Of a DNA stretch of 40,893 nt, positions 9,201 to 18,317 are shown piece by piece. Within the stretch, counting starts at the first letter, position 1. Every line of letters starts with the position of its first letter. Source of the stretch: Leyella stercorea (GTDB lineage Bacteria > Bacteroidota > Bacteroidia > Bacteroidales > Bacteroidaceae); NCBI RefSeq assembly GCF_021531355.1, contig NZ_JADYTS010000022.1:1-40893 (forward strand), in the 5' to 3' direction. Below the pieces are notes generated by a model. That model was not told where the DNA came from and did not search any database. It saw only the letters and a program-made list of their open reading frames with translations. A program made the translations under genes and the position numbers.

Positions 9201-9254
9201 AGTTGCCCTTCTGCATTTCAAACAGAATACAATTTGAAATGCAGAAGGGCAACT
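9201..9254. terminator. Bidirectional terminator, 22-bp perfect stem
   Basis: 9201-9222 pairs perfectly with 9233-9254 (AGTTGCCC... with ...GGGCAACT) around a 10-nt loop. It lies between the convergent YihY-family and DUF5715 genes. T-rich sequence follows on both strands, but neither side has a long uninterrupted T-run. Confidence 0.85.
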
Positions 9255-9263
9255 TCTATTCTA

Positions 9264-10091
9264 TCAGTTTACTGTTATGTGAAAACAGCCTTGTTTCACT
9301 TCATATTTCACCAAGCAACGTTTCTGCCGTCGCATGTCGTTGAGCACCTCGCTCAACACCCACTTCAGCGAATCGTTGCGCACCTGTCGGCGGCGCGGTC
9401 CCTGCGGGTCTTCCACCGTTTTGTAGCGGTTGTAGCAAACATCGAATGTCGTACCGTACAAGTGGCATGAATTCTCGGTAGCATTAGAATTGTGTCGGCG
9501 CAACTTCACCACGTCTGCCTTGCTGCGAAGCACCGATGTGACAATGATTTTATGGAGAGGAATCTGCTTGGTCTGCAAGCTGTCGAAAAACGCTCGTCCT
9601 ATGTCCTGAAGCAATTCGGAAGCCGAAGGCACCAGATAAGGAATGCTGTTCTTCAGTCGGTCAACATGGAAAAACGGATTATTGCCCACATACACAAGTT
9701 CCGACTTTCGACGCTCGGCATCCTCGCGGTCGAGAACAGCCTTCACACCATGACGCTGTGCAGCCGCAAGCTGCACATCATTCTGATCGGGAAAAGTATT
9801 GCCAAAATGCGGTACACTGTAAATACGGTTTTTCACTGGCGTACCATCAGCATTAAAGAACAGCGACGGTCTGCCTATAGGTTTTATCTCGGCCACCGGA
9901 GCTGAAGTAATTTCATCCATTCCGTCAACAGCTACCGAATCAGCCACGGCATCAGTACTGACAGTATCTGCCGAAGCCACGGCAGCGCCATTACCAGCAG
10001 CACGGTCGATTGACGCACACCTGAAGATTGCAAGCAACACAACCGTAATGCCGAATATCTGAGTATAATTCTTCTTCGTTATTTTCATCAT
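9264..10091 (-). CDS. DUF5715-family protein, M15 peptidase-like, exported
   Basis: The protein has 275 aa from the ATG at 10091 (a second ATG follows at 10088). An N-terminal hydrophobic segment (FGITVVLLAIFRCAS) suggests export; LLAIFRC could also be a weak lipobox. A low-complexity Ala/Val/Asp linker follows. The C-terminal domain shows the D-Ala-D-Ala peptidase M15 pattern: VTSVLRS, then S208-x-H210-x-x-G213-x-x-x-D217 (in SCHLYGTTFDV), then a final His in CFHITVN (H271). These fit the Zn ligands of VanX/DacA-like enzymes, so it may cut or bind peptidoglycan peptides. The assignment to DUF5715 is from memory and the catalytic role is inference. The promoter leaves almost no 5' leader. Confidence 0.82.
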   Translation of the reverse strand: MMKITKKNYTQIFGITVVLLAIFRCASIDRAAGNGAAVASADTVSTDAVADSVAVDGMDEITSAPVAEIKPIGRPSLFFNADGTPVKNRIYSVPHFGNTFPDQNDVQLAAAQRHGVKAVLDREDAERRKSELVYVGNNPFFHVDRLKNSIPYLVPSASELLQDIGRAFFDSLQTKQIPLHKIIVTSVLRSKADVVKLRRHNSNATENSCHLYGTTFDVCYNRYKTVEDPQGPRRRQVRNDSLKWVLSEVLNDMRRQKRCLVKYEVKQGCFHITVN

Positions 10092-10099
10092 AATAAGTG

Positions 10100-10131
10100 C
10101 AAAGTTACACAAGAATGCAAATACTGCCAAA
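10100..10131 (-). promoter_or_regulatory. Promoter of the DUF5715 gene, nearly leaderless
   Basis: On the minus strand, TTTG (10128-10131), 20 bases, then TAACTTTG (10100-10107). Only eight bases separate the -7 element from ATG 10091, so the transcript would have a leader of a few bases or none. Confidence 0.7.
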
Positions 10132-10170
10132 ACAGAGGTAATTTATTTTTGGAAATAGTTGAGTTTTTTT

Positions 10171-10200
10171 TTTGAATTTGTACAAAAAAACGTACCTTTG
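10171..10200 (+). promoter_or_regulatory. Promoter of the phoH operon
   Basis: TTTG at 10171-10174, an 18-base spacer and TACCTTTG at 10193-10200. The -33 element is the end of a run of ten T residues (10164-10173). Transcription should begin near 10207. Confidence 0.72.
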
Positions 10201-10225
10201 CATCTAAAATAACATATTATAAATT

Positions 10226-11203
10226 TTGATAGAGAAACATATCATACTTGAAGACATAGACCCAGTAGTATTTTATGGTGTAGGCAACGGGCATCTGCAA
10301 ATGATCAAGTCGCTCTACCCTAAGCTACGCATCGTGGCGCGTGACAATGTTATACGCGTTTTGGGCGATGAAGAGGAAATGGCTTCATTCGAGGAGAATA
10401 TCGAGAAGATGCGCCGCCATGTGCTGAAATACAACAGCATAGGCGAAGAGGACATTCTCGACATCATAAAAGGCAAGCAGACAAAAGCAGACGGAGTAAA
10501 GGGCGTAATTGTCTACAACATATCCGGCAAGCCCATAAAATGCAAAAGCCAAAACCAGCAGCAATTAGTTGATGCTTTTGAAAAGAACGACATGGTTTTT
10601 GCAACCGGTCCTGCCGGAACGGGTAAGACTTACCTAAGTATAGCCCTCGCTGTAAGAGCCTTGAAAGAAAAAACGATACGCAAGATTATCCTTTCACGTC
10701 CTGCCGTTGAAGCCGGTGAAAAACTGGGATTTCTACCAGGCGACATGAAGGATAAGATTGACCCGTACCTTCAACCTCTGTACGATGCACTCGAAGACAT
10801 GATTCCAGCAGTAAAGCTGCAGGACATGATTGAAAAGAACGTCATACAGATAGCTCCACTTGCATTCATGCGCGGTCGAACACTTAGCGATGCAGTAGTG
10901 ATACTCGACGAGGCACAGAACACAACGCCGGCACAGCTCCGCATGTTCCTCACACGTATGGGTTGGAACACAAAGATGATTGTGACGGGCGACATGACAC
11001 AGATAGACTTGCCACGCGGACAAAAGAGCGGACTGAAAGAGGCGCTCAGCATTTTGAAAGACGTGGAAGGTATTGGATTTGTGCCATTGGAGCAGAAGGA
11101 CATCGTGCGCCACAAGCTCGTCACACGCATTGTCAACGCCTACGAGGCTTACGACAAGAGCAATGACGAAAAACGTGAGAGCACAACAAAGCAGGATTCA
11201 TAA
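10226..11203 (+). CDS. phoH: PhoH-family ATPase
   Basis: This 325-aa cytoplasmic protein has a PhoH/PhoL-type P-loop NTPase domain. The Walker A motif [11 protein letters not shown] is at about residues 131-141 and the Walker B motif [14 protein letters not shown] at about 225-238. A short KH-like N-terminal region ([18 protein letters not shown]) is typical of the family, which is tied to RNA and ribosome metabolism. The start codon must be non-ATG. The family-typical N-terminus begins at TTG 10226, an in-frame TAA lies at 10220-10222, and the next ATG would delete about 24 conserved residues. It heads a plus-strand run with purC (26-base gap). Confidence 0.92.
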   Translation: MIEKHIILEDIDPVVFYGVGNGHLQMIKSLYPKLRIVARDNVIRVLGDEEEMASFEENIEKMRRHVLKYNSIGEEDILDIIKGKQTKADGVKGVIVYNISGKPIKCKSQNQQQLVDAFEKNDMVFATGPAGTGKTYLSIALAVRALKEKTIRKIILSRPAVEAGEKLGFLPGDMKDKIDPYLQPLYDALEDMIPAVKLQDMIEKNVIQIAPLAFMRGRTLSDAVVILDEAQNTTPAQLRMFLTRMGWNTKMIVTGDMTQIDLPRGQKSGLKEALSILKDVEGIGFVPLEQKDIVRHKLVTRIVNAYEAYDKSNDEKRESTTKQDS

Positions 11204-11229
11204 ACAAATATAAATTTATATTAGAAAGT

Positions 11230-12180
11230 ATGAAAGCACTTACACAAACTGATTTTCATTTTGAAGGACAGAAAAGCGTGTACCATGGTAAGGTGCGCGA
11301 CGTATATGACATCAACGATGATGTCATAGTAATGGTAGCCACCGACAGAATTTCCGCTTTTGACGTGGTATTGCCCAAGGGCATTCCATTCAAGGGACAA
11401 GTATTGAACCAGATTGCAGCTAAGTTCCTTGATGCAACCACCGACATCTGCCCCAACTGGAAACTTGCTACTCCCGACCCTATGGTGACTGTAGGTCTGA
11501 AATGCGAGGGATTCCGCGTGGAAATGATTATCCGTTCTATTCTTACAGGTTCGGCTTGGCGTGCCTATAAGGAGGGATGCCGCGAGATTTGCGGCGTTAA
11601 GCTTCCTGAAGGAATGAAGGAGAACCAGCGTTTCCCTGAGCCAATCATCACTCCGACAACTAAGGCTGATGAGGGTCACGACCTCAATATCTCTAAGGAA
11701 GAAATCATCGCACAAGGTATTGTAAGTGCAGAGGACTATGCGGTAATGGAAGACTACACACGCCGTATTTTCCAGCGCGGTCAGGAAATGGCAGAAAAGC
11801 GCGGACTTATTCTTGTAGACACCAAGTACGAGTTCGGCAAGCGCGACGGCAAGGTTTACCTCATCGACGAAATCCATACTCCCGACTCAAGCCGCTACTT
11901 CTATGCCGACGGTTATGAGGAGAAGTTTGAGAAGGGTCTGCCGCAGAAGCAGCTCTCTAAGGAATTCGTACGCCAGTGGCTCATTGAACACAACTTCATG
12001 AATGAGCCTGGACAGGTTATGCCCGAAATCACCGACGAGTATGCAGAAAGCGTAAGCGACCGCTACATCGAGCTGTACGAGCACATCACTGGTGAGAAGT
12101 TTGACAAGACTGCAGAAGACGGCGACATTGCCACACGTATCGAAAAGAATGTAGCTTCATACCTCGCTACACGCAAGTAG
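11230..12180 (+). CDS. purC: Phosphoribosylaminoimidazole-succinocarboxamide (SAICAR) synthase
   Basis: This 316-aa enzyme ligates aspartate to CAIR with ATP, step eight of purine biosynthesis. Recognisable text includes [11 protein letters not shown] (ATP-binding loop), [41 protein letters not shown] and [14 protein letters not shown]. It is about 80 residues longer than E. coli PurC, which is normal for Bacteroidetes and eukaryote-like forms. It follows phoH closely. A long-stem terminator comes immediately after the stop, which may separate purC from menG. Confidence 0.96.
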   Translation: MKALTQTDFHFEGQKSVYHGKVRDVYDINDDVIVMVATDRISAFDVVLPKGIPFKGQVLNQIAAKFLDATTDICPNWKLATPDPMVTVGLKCEGFRVEMIIRSILTGSAWRAYKEGCREICGVKLPEGMKENQRFPEPIITPTTKADEGHDLNISKEEIIAQGIVSAEDYAVMEDYTRRIFQRGQEMAEKRGLILVDTKYEFGKRDGKVYLIDEIHTPDSSRYFYADGYEEKFEKGLPQKQLSKEFVRQWLIEHNFMNEPGQVMPEITDEYAESVSDRYIELYEHITGEKFDKTAEDGDIATRIEKNVASYLATRK

Positions 12181-12186
12181 TATAGG

Positions 12187-12264
12187 AAATGTTGGGTGAT
12201 GAATGTTATCTAATGGGCTGACAATGAGGCTGACATAAATAACGTTCAACACCCAACATTTTTT
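12187..12264 (+). terminator. Long-stem terminator between purC and menG
   Basis: 12187-12198 (AAATGTTGGGTG) pairs with 12250-12261. After a one-base bulge on each side, 12200-12209 pairs with 12239-12248 with one G-U pair. Together this is about 22 bp. TTTTTT occupies 12259-12264. The next ATG is only 22 bases beyond, so it may act as an attenuator. Confidence 0.8.
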
Positions 12265-12285
12265 GATTTCTGTAACACTGCAACA

Positions 12286-13023
12286 ATGACATACAAACAG
12301 GAAAAGATAACCCCTTACAACAATACACAGGAAAAGGGAGAACAAGTGGAACAGATGTTTGACAACATCGCCCACTCCTACGACAAGCTCAACCACCGTC
12401 TGTCATGGAACATCGACAAGGCGTGGCGAAAGATGGCGCTTAACAGACTGAAACCGTTCAAGCCACAGCACATCCTTGACGTAGCTACCGGAACCGGCGA
12501 CTTTGCCATTCAGGCTGCCACGATGTTAAACCCCAAGCAGGTTGTAGGAGCCGACATAAGTGAGGGGATGATGAATATCGGAAGACAGAAAGTCGAGAAT
12601 CTCGGACTTAGCGACACGATATCATTCAGCAAAGAAGACTGCATGAATTTGTCTTTTCCCGAAGCCTCATTCGACGCTGTAATAGCAGCATTCGGAATAC
12701 GCAACTTCCAGAATCTTGACAAGGGACTAGAGGAGATGCACCGAGTATTGAAAAAGGGAGGACATCTCTGCATATTGGAACTGACAACACCAGTGCACTT
12801 CCCCATGCGCCAACTGTTCAAGATCTACTCGCACACAATACTGCCATTATACGGCAGAATGATTTCGGGCGACAAGACTGCTTACTCATACCTAACAGCT
12901 ACAATAGAAGCCTTCCCGCAAGGAGAAGTAATGGTAGGGATATTGAAAAAAGCAGGCTTTGCAGAAGCGTCATTCAAGAGGTTTACACTTGGCATCTGCA
13001 CAATGTATTTTGCAACAAAGTAA
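12286..13023 (+). CDS. menG: Demethylmenaquinone methyltransferase
   Basis: The enzyme has 245 aa (also called UbiE). It performs the final SAM-dependent C-methylation of menaquinone, the quinone used by anaerobic Bacteroidales. SAM-binding motif I is [15 protein letters not shown] (about residues 64-78). The family signatures [21 protein letters not shown] (N-terminus) and [24 protein letters not shown] (about 136-160) are present, and the protein ends [13 protein letters not shown]. It is preceded by a terminator and followed after 36 bases by aroE. No other men genes are near. Confidence 0.95.
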   Translation: MTYKQEKITPYNNTQEKGEQVEQMFDNIAHSYDKLNHRLSWNIDKAWRKMALNRLKPFKPQHILDVATGTGDFAIQAATMLNPKQVVGADISEGMMNIGRQKVENLGLSDTISFSKEDCMNLSFPEASFDAVIAAFGIRNFQNLDKGLEEMHRVLKKGGHLCILELTTPVHFPMRQLFKIYSHTILPLYGRMISGDKTAYSYLTATIEAFPQGEVMVGILKKAGFAEASFKRFTLGICTMYFATK

Positions 13024-13059
13024 AAACATCTATTTCATAACCATCTAAAAGTAGAATAT

Positions 13060-13812
13060 ATGGATAAGTATGGATTAATCGGATTTCCATTGGGCCACTC
13101 ATTCTCGGTAAGTTTCTTTAACGAGAAATTTGCCAATGAGAACATCAACGCGCGCTACATAAACTTTGAAATTCCACAAATAGATGAACTGCCCGAGATT
13201 CTGGCTTCAAATCCAGAACTCAAAGGACTTAATGTAACTATTCCATACAAGCAGAAGGTCATAAGCTATCTTGATGATATAAGCCCTGAAGCTAAGTCAA
13301 TTGGAGCAGTAAACGTTATTAGAATAACCCACAAGGGGAAAAATCCGATACTCAAAGGCTTTAACAGCGACGTGATAGGATTCACAAGAAGCATTGAGCC
13401 GATGCTGGAGAAAATCCACAAGAAAGCTCTTATATTAGGCACGGGCGGCGCATCAAAGGCTATAGAGTACGGATTGAAGACATTAGGATTGGAAACATTA
13501 TTCGTAAGTCGGACAAAACGAGACGGATGCATAACATACGACGAAGTGACTCCTGAAATAATCAAGGAATACAACGTCATCGTCAACTGCACCCCGGTCG
13601 GCATGTATCCCAAGGCCGACTCATGTCCCAACCTGCCTTACGAAGCAATGGACAGCCACAACATTCTGTACGACCTGATTTACAATCCCGACGAAACATT
13701 ATTCATGAAGAAGGGTGCAGAACATGGTGCTACGACCAAGAACGGACTGGAAATGCTATTGCTTCAAGCCTTTGCCAGCTGGGATTTCTGGAATGGCGAG
13801 GAGCAGCTATAA
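13060..13812 (+). CDS. aroE: Shikimate dehydrogenase
   Basis: This 250-aa enzyme reduces 3-dehydroshikimate to shikimate with NADPH in aromatic amino acid synthesis. It opens with YGLIGFPLGHSFS, whose Ser-x-Ser contacts shikimate. The catalytic Lys is in LNVTIPYKQKV (about residue 66), the nucleotide-binding glycine loop is LGTGGASKA (about 127), and NGLEMLLLQA closes the domain near the C-terminus. The length is at the short end for AroE. purM begins 46 bases downstream. Confidence 0.95.
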   Translation: MDKYGLIGFPLGHSFSVSFFNEKFANENINARYINFEIPQIDELPEILASNPELKGLNVTIPYKQKVISYLDDISPEAKSIGAVNVIRITHKGKNPILKGFNSDVIGFTRSIEPMLEKIHKKALILGTGGASKAIEYGLKTLGLETLFVSRTKRDGCITYDEVTPEIIKEYNVIVNCTPVGMYPKADSCPNLPYEAMDSHNILYDLIYNPDETLFMKKGAEHGATTKNGLEMLLLQAFASWDFWNGEEQL

Positions 13813-13858
13813 TATATACATATTAAATTTTAATCGAAACATATCAAATAAAATAACA

Positions 13859-15028
13859 ATGGACAAATCCAATAGATACATGATGCGCGGAGTCAGCGCC
13901 GCCAAGGAAGATGTGCACAATGCTATCAAGAACATTGACAAGGGTCTTTATCCTCAGGCTTTCTGCAAGATTATCCCCGACATTTTAGGTGGTGATCCAG
14001 AATATTGCAACATCATGCATGCTGACGGTGCAGGTACGAAATCGTCACTTGCCTATATGTACTGGAAGGAAACTGGCGATATCAGCGTATGGAAGGGCAT
14101 TGCTCAGGACGCTATCGTAATGAATACTGATGACCTGCTCTGCGTAGGCGCTGTAGACAACATCCTTGTGTCAAGCACTATCGGACGCAACAAGATGCTC
14201 GTTCCGGGCGAGGTTATCTCGGCCATCATCAACGGTACAGACGAACTGCTTGCCGAATTGCGCGGAATGGGCGTTGGCGTATATGCTACCGGTGGCGAGA
14301 CAGCCGACGTTGGCGACCTCGTACGCACTATCATTGTCGACTCTACTGTGACTTGCCGTATGAAGCGCAAGGACGTTATCGACAATGCCAACATCCGTCC
14401 TGGCGACGTTATCGTAGGTCTTGCTTCTTTCGGACAGGCTACTTACGAGAAACAGTACAATGGCGGTATGGGTTCTAACGGATTGACAAGTGCTCGTCAT
14501 GACGTTTTCTCAAAGTATCTTGCTGAGAAATATCCCGAAAGCTACGACCACGCTGTGCCCGAGGAACTTGTTTATAGCGGCGGCTGCCGTCTGGACGACG
14601 AGGTAGAAGGTGCCCCCGTCAATGCAGGTCAGCTCGTACTCTCACCTACCCGCACTTATGCTCCGGTAATCAAGCGACTGCTTGACGAACTGCGTCCAGA
14701 GATTCACGGTATGGTTCACTGTACTGGCGGCGCACAGACCAAGGTTCTGCACTTCGTAGGCGACAACTGCCGTGTAATCAAGGACAACATGTTCCCCGTT
14801 CCTCCATTGTTCCGCGTAATCCAGGAGCAGAGTCAGACCGACTGGAAGGAAATGTACAAGGTGTTCAACATGGGTCACCGCATGGAGATTTACGTACGTC
14901 CTGAAGTTGCCGAGAAGGTGATTGAGATCAGCAAGAGCTTCAACATCGACGCCCAGATTGTAGGCCACATCGAGGAAGGCAAGCGCTCGCTGCTCATCAA
15001 GTCGGAATATGGTGAATTCGAATATTAA
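13859..15028 (+). CDS. purM: Phosphoribosylformylglycinamidine cyclo-ligase (AIR synthase)
   Basis: This 389-aa enzyme closes the imidazole ring of AIR with ATP in purine synthesis. Recognisable features are the start MDKSNRYMMRGVSAAKEDV, HADGAGTKSSLAY, IAQDAIVMNTDDLLCVGA, YATGGETADVGDL and LASFGQATYEKQYNGGMGSNGL. The ATG at 13859 matches the family start. The frame stays open back to 13715, but that would overlap aroE by about 100 bases and is not credible. It is somewhat longer than E. coli PurM (345 aa), as usual in Bacteroidetes. prfA follows after 48 bases. Confidence 0.95.
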   Translation: MDKSNRYMMRGVSAAKEDVHNAIKNIDKGLYPQAFCKIIPDILGGDPEYCNIMHADGAGTKSSLAYMYWKETGDISVWKGIAQDAIVMNTDDLLCVGAVDNILVSSTIGRNKMLVPGEVISAIINGTDELLAELRGMGVGVYATGGETADVGDLVRTIIVDSTVTCRMKRKDVIDNANIRPGDVIVGLASFGQATYEKQYNGGMGSNGLTSARHDVFSKYLAEKYPESYDHAVPEELVYSGGCRLDDEVEGAPVNAGQLVLSPTRTYAPVIKRLLDELRPEIHGMVHCTGGAQTKVLHFVGDNCRVIKDNMFPVPPLFRVIQEQSQTDWKEMYKVFNMGHRMEIYVRPEVAEKVIEISKSFNIDAQIVGHIEEGKRSLLIKSEYGEFEY

Positions 15029-15076
15029 TCTTATATAGTTGAGCAATTTCAGTACTCATCTACATAATAATAACAA

Positions 15077-16189
15077 ATGGCAGAAAACAATAATATATTA
15101 GAAAAGCTTGACGGACTGGAGGCACGCTATGAGGAAGTGTCAACCCTTATCACCGACCCTTCGGTGATTGCCGACCAGCAGCGTTATGTGAAACTGACAA
15201 AGGAATATAAGGACCTTGAAGACATCATGAAACTTCGCCAGAAGTATATCAATTGTCTTAACGGTATTGCTGAGGCAAAGGACATCATCATGAACGAGCA
15301 GGATCCTGACATGAAGGAGATGGCGCGCGAGGAACTTGCCACAAACGAAGAACTTCAGCCCAAACTCGAGGAAGAGATAAAGATTGCACTTGTACCAAAG
15401 GACCCTGAGGACGCTAAGAACGTACAGATGGAGGTTCGCGCCGGAACTGGTGGCGACGAGGCTTGTCTCTTTGCAGGCGAGATATTCATGATGTACAAGA
15501 AGTATTGCGAATCGAAGGGCTGGACTGTATCCGTTACAAGCGAGAGTGAAGGCGCAGTAGGCGGCTTCAAGGAAATCTGCTTTGCAGTAAGTGGCGACAA
15601 CGTATACGGCACATTGAAGTATGAGTCGGGCGTTCATCGAGTGCAACGTGTTCCGGTTACAGAGTCCAACGGCCGTATGCAGACTTCTGCAGCTACCGTT
15701 GCCGTTCTTCCTGAGGCAGACCCGTTTGAGGTAAACATCAACGAGGGCGAAATCAAATGGGACACATTCCGCTCTTCAGGTGCTGGTGGTCAGAACGTGA
15801 ACAAGGTGGAGTCAGGTGTGCGTGCCCGCTATATGTGGAAGAACCCAAACACCGGCGAGGTAGAAGAAATCCTCATCGAATGTACAGAGACCCGCGACCA
15901 GCCCAAGAACAAGGAAAGAGCTCTTGCACGTCTGCGTACATATATTTATGATAAAGAGCACCAGAAGTATGTTGACGATATTGCCAACCGCCGTAAGACT
16001 CTCGTCTCTACTGGCGACCGCTCAGCAAAGATTCGTACATACAACTTCCCGCAGGGCCGTGTCACCGACCATCGCATCGGCATGACCGTATACGACCTTC
16101 CTGGCTTCATGGGCGGCAACATCCAGTCGATGATTGACGCGCTCACCGTGGCTGAGAATGCAGAGAAGATGAAGGAGAACGAATTGTAA
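15077..16189 (+). CDS. prfA: Peptide chain release factor 1
   Basis: This 370-aa factor terminates translation at UAA and UAG. The codon-reading tripeptide is PVT (193-195, in HRVQRVPVTESNGR), equivalent to the PxT of RF1 and not the SPF of RF2. The peptidyl-tRNA hydrolysis motif GGQ is at 237-239 (FRSSGAGGQNVNKVES). No frameshift site is present, consistent with RF1. It lies between purM and pyrF in the same orientation. Confidence 0.97.
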   Translation: MAENNNILEKLDGLEARYEEVSTLITDPSVIADQQRYVKLTKEYKDLEDIMKLRQKYINCLNGIAEAKDIIMNEQDPDMKEMAREELATNEELQPKLEEEIKIALVPKDPEDAKNVQMEVRAGTGGDEACLFAGEIFMMYKKYCESKGWTVSVTSESEGAVGGFKEICFAVSGDNVYGTLKYESGVHRVQRVPVTESNGRMQTSAATVAVLPEADPFEVNINEGEIKWDTFRSSGAGGQNVNKVESGVRARYMWKNPNTGEVEEILIECTETRDQPKNKERALARLRTYIYDKEHQKYVDDIANRRKTLVSTGDRSAKIRTYNFPQGRVTDHRIGMTVYDLPGFMGGNIQSMIDALTVAENAEKMKENEL

Positions 16190-16253
16190 TCATCAATTAT
16201 AACATCAGTTGTAAATACTAATTGAATTATCAATTTATAAAAGACTAATCGTT

Positions 16254-17081
16254 ATGAACAGATCAGAATTAGTAAATCAGATAAAGACCAAGCGCTCTTT
16301 TCTGTGCGTGGGTCTTGACACCGACCTCAAGAAGGTTCCGGCACACATACTCAACGAGGAAGACCCGATTTTCGCTTTCAACAAAGCCATCATCGACGCC
16401 ACAGCTCCTTACTGTGTATCGTACAAGCCAAACCTCGCATTCTATGAGGCATTCGGCGTGAAGGGACTCATCTCGTTTGAGAAGACAATCAAATATCTCA
16501 AGGAGAACTATCCAAACCACTTCATCGTAGCAGACGCCAAGCGCGGTGACATTGGCAACACAAGTGCCATGTACGCACGCACATTCTTCGAGGAATACGA
16601 TGTTGACTCGCTCACAGTAGCTCCTTACATGGGCGAGGACAGCGTCACTCCGTTCCTTGGCTATAAGGACAAATGGGTGATTGTACTTGCATTGACAAGC
16701 AACAAGGGCAGCCACGACTTCCAGCTTACAGAAGACAAGCAGGGCGAGCGACTCTTTGAGAAAGTGCTCCGCACATCACAGCTGTGGGGTTCAAAGGACA
16801 ATATGATGTATGTTGTAGGCGCTACACAGGGTCGTATGTTTGAGGACATCCGTAAGATTGTACCCGACCACTTTCTGCTCGTTCCGGGCGTAGGCGCACA
16901 GGGCGGCTCACTCGAAGAAGTATGCAAGTACGGCATGAATTCAGAATGCGGACTTCTTGTGAACAGTTCACGCGGTATTATCTACGCATCCAACGGCGAA
17001 GACTTTGCTGAGGTAGCTGCACAGAAGGCAGAAGAGCTGCAGAAACAGATGGATCAAGAACTTCAAAAGTACGGCATATAA
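16254..17081 (+). CDS. pyrF: Orotidine 5'-phosphate decarboxylase
   Basis: This 275-aa enzyme converts OMP to UMP, the last step of UMP synthesis. It is the long form (type 2 family). It opens with [14 protein letters not shown] and has the catalytic motif [12 protein letters not shown] with K96. [14 protein letters not shown] and [13 protein letters not shown] bind phosphate near the C-terminus. It ends the purine/pyrimidine/prfA run. Confidence 0.95.
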   Translation: MNRSELVNQIKTKRSFLCVGLDTDLKKVPAHILNEEDPIFAFNKAIIDATAPYCVSYKPNLAFYEAFGVKGLISFEKTIKYLKENYPNHFIVADAKRGDIGNTSAMYARTFFEEYDVDSLTVAPYMGEDSVTPFLGYKDKWVIVLALTSNKGSHDFQLTEDKQGERLFEKVLRTSQLWGSKDNMMYVVGATQGRMFEDIRKIVPDHFLLVPGVGAQGGSLEEVCKYGMNSECGLLVNSSRGIIYASNGEDFAEVAAQKAEELQKQMDQELQKYGI

Positions 17082-17103
17082 CCCTAAATAAACCTTTTTA
17101 GGG
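17082..17103 (+). terminator. Possible weak terminator after pyrF
   Basis: CCCTAAA (17082-17088) pairs with TTTAGGG (17097-17103) directly after the pyrF stop. There is no T-tract, so this may only be a transcript-end hairpin. Confidence 0.35.
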
Positions 17104-17176
17104 ATAAAAGTTGGCATTATTATGTTCAAAACACGAAATTAATAGTGCTAAAATGCTGTATCTAAATAAAATTTCT

Positions 17177-17184
17177 TATTTTTG
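17177..17184 (+). promoter_or_regulatory. Probable -7 element of the lpxD operon promoter
   Basis: TATTTTTG fits TAnnTTTG and is followed by CAAAG, the usual Bacteroidetes context. A -33 TTTG is not evident. It would give a leader of about 90 bases containing the hairpin at 17200-17243. Confidence 0.5.
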
Positions 17185-17199
17185 CAAAGATAATATTAC

Positions 17200-17243
17200 A
17201 GTGTTGTGGCTAAAAGGCGTTAGTCCTATTCGGCCACAACACT
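17200..17243 (+). promoter_or_regulatory. Stem-loop in the lpxD leader
   Basis: AGTGTTGTGGC (17200-17210) pairs perfectly with GCCACAACACT (17233-17243) around a 22-nt loop. No T-run follows, so it is not an ordinary terminator. It lies between the predicted promoter and the lpxD ATG. Confidence 0.6.
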
Positions 17244-17282
17244 TACTAACTTATAAGAAACAAAGAATAGACATTATAAAAA

Positions 17283-18311
17283 ATGGAATTTACAGCAGAA
17301 CAAATCGCTAGTGTCATCGGTGGAAAAGTAGAAGGCAACAACAATGCAGCCGTACACACCTTTGCAAAAATAGAGGAAGGTGTTGAAGGAGCCATTTCGT
17401 TCCTCTCAAACCCCAAATACACCCACTACATTTACGACACAAAATCATCCATTGTAATAATAAATGAGGATGTAGAGCTGGAAAAGCCAGTTGCTACAAC
17501 ACTCATACGTGTCAAGAATGCCTATGAAAGCATAGCCAAACTGCTTCAGATATATGAGGCAAGCAAGCCTAAGAAGACAGGCATTGCGCCACAAGCCTAC
17601 ATTGCACCGACAGCAAAAGTCGGCAAGGATTGTTATGTAGGACCTTTTGCATGCATAGGCGAAAACACAGTTATTGGCGACGGCTGTCAAATCTATCCAC
17701 ATGCCATTGTAGGTGACAACGTAAAAATTGGTTCTGGCTGTATTTTATATCCTAATACAACAATCTATCATGGTTGTAAATTGGGAAACAATGTCACATT
17801 GCATGCAGGTAGCGTAATCGGTGCCGACGGCTTCGGATTTGCACCTAACGCCGATGGCTACGACAAGATTCCTCAGATAGGTATCGTCACTATAGAGGAC
17901 AATGTAGAAATTGGAGCAAACACTTGCGTTGACCGTTCCACAATGGGTTCAACCATTATCCGCAAGGGTGTGAAACTTGACAATCTTGTTCAGATTGCTC
18001 ACAATGTAGAAATTGGCGAGAATACAGTAATGTCGGCTCAAGTCGGTATTGCTGGTAGCACAAAGGTCGGCTCTTGGTGTATGTTTGGCGGTCAGGTAGG
18101 ACTTGCCGGACACATCACAATTGGCGACAAGACTTTCCTCGGTGCACAATCTGGCGTACCAGGAAGCATTAAGGGCGGAGAGGAGCTTATCGGTACTCCT
18201 CCGATGAATCCACGTGCATACTTCAAGTCACAGGCGATTTTCCGTCGTCTGCCAGATATGTACAAAGACTTAGCCGACCTTAAAAAGGAAATAGAACAAC
18301 TGAAAAAATAA
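17283..18311 (+). CDS. lpxD: UDP-3-O-acylglucosamine N-acyltransferase
   Basis: This 342-aa cytoplasmic enzyme adds the N-linked 3-hydroxyacyl chain in lipid A synthesis. A small N-terminal domain (about 1-100) is followed by a left-handed beta-helix of hexapeptide repeats (about 100-300: [26 protein letters not shown]). The catalytic His is H240 in [13 protein letters not shown]-terminal helix ([17 protein letters not shown]) is typical. lpxC-fabZ starts only 6 bases after the stop. Confidence 0.96.
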   Translation: MEFTAEQIASVIGGKVEGNNNAAVHTFAKIEEGVEGAISFLSNPKYTHYIYDTKSSIVIINEDVELEKPVATTLIRVKNAYESIAKLLQIYEASKPKKTGIAPQAYIAPTAKVGKDCYVGPFACIGENTVIGDGCQIYPHAIVGDNVKIGSGCILYPNTTIYHGCKLGNNVTLHAGSVIGADGFGFAPNADGYDKIPQIGIVTIEDNVEIGANTCVDRSTMGSTIIRKGVKLDNLVQIAHNVEIGENTVMSAQVGIAGSTKVGSWCMFGGQVGLAGHITIGDKTFLGAQSGVPGSIKGGEELIGTPPMNPRAYFKSQAIFRRLPDMYKDLADLKKEIEQLKK

Positions 18312-18317
18312 TAATAT

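Noticed and set aside
13715..13858. N-terminal extension of purM into aroE
   Set aside because: The family start is at 13859; the extension is read out of frame from aroE.
17111..17311. 66-codon frame before lpxD
   Set aside because: Overlaps the lpxD promoter, leader hairpin and start; no homology recognised.
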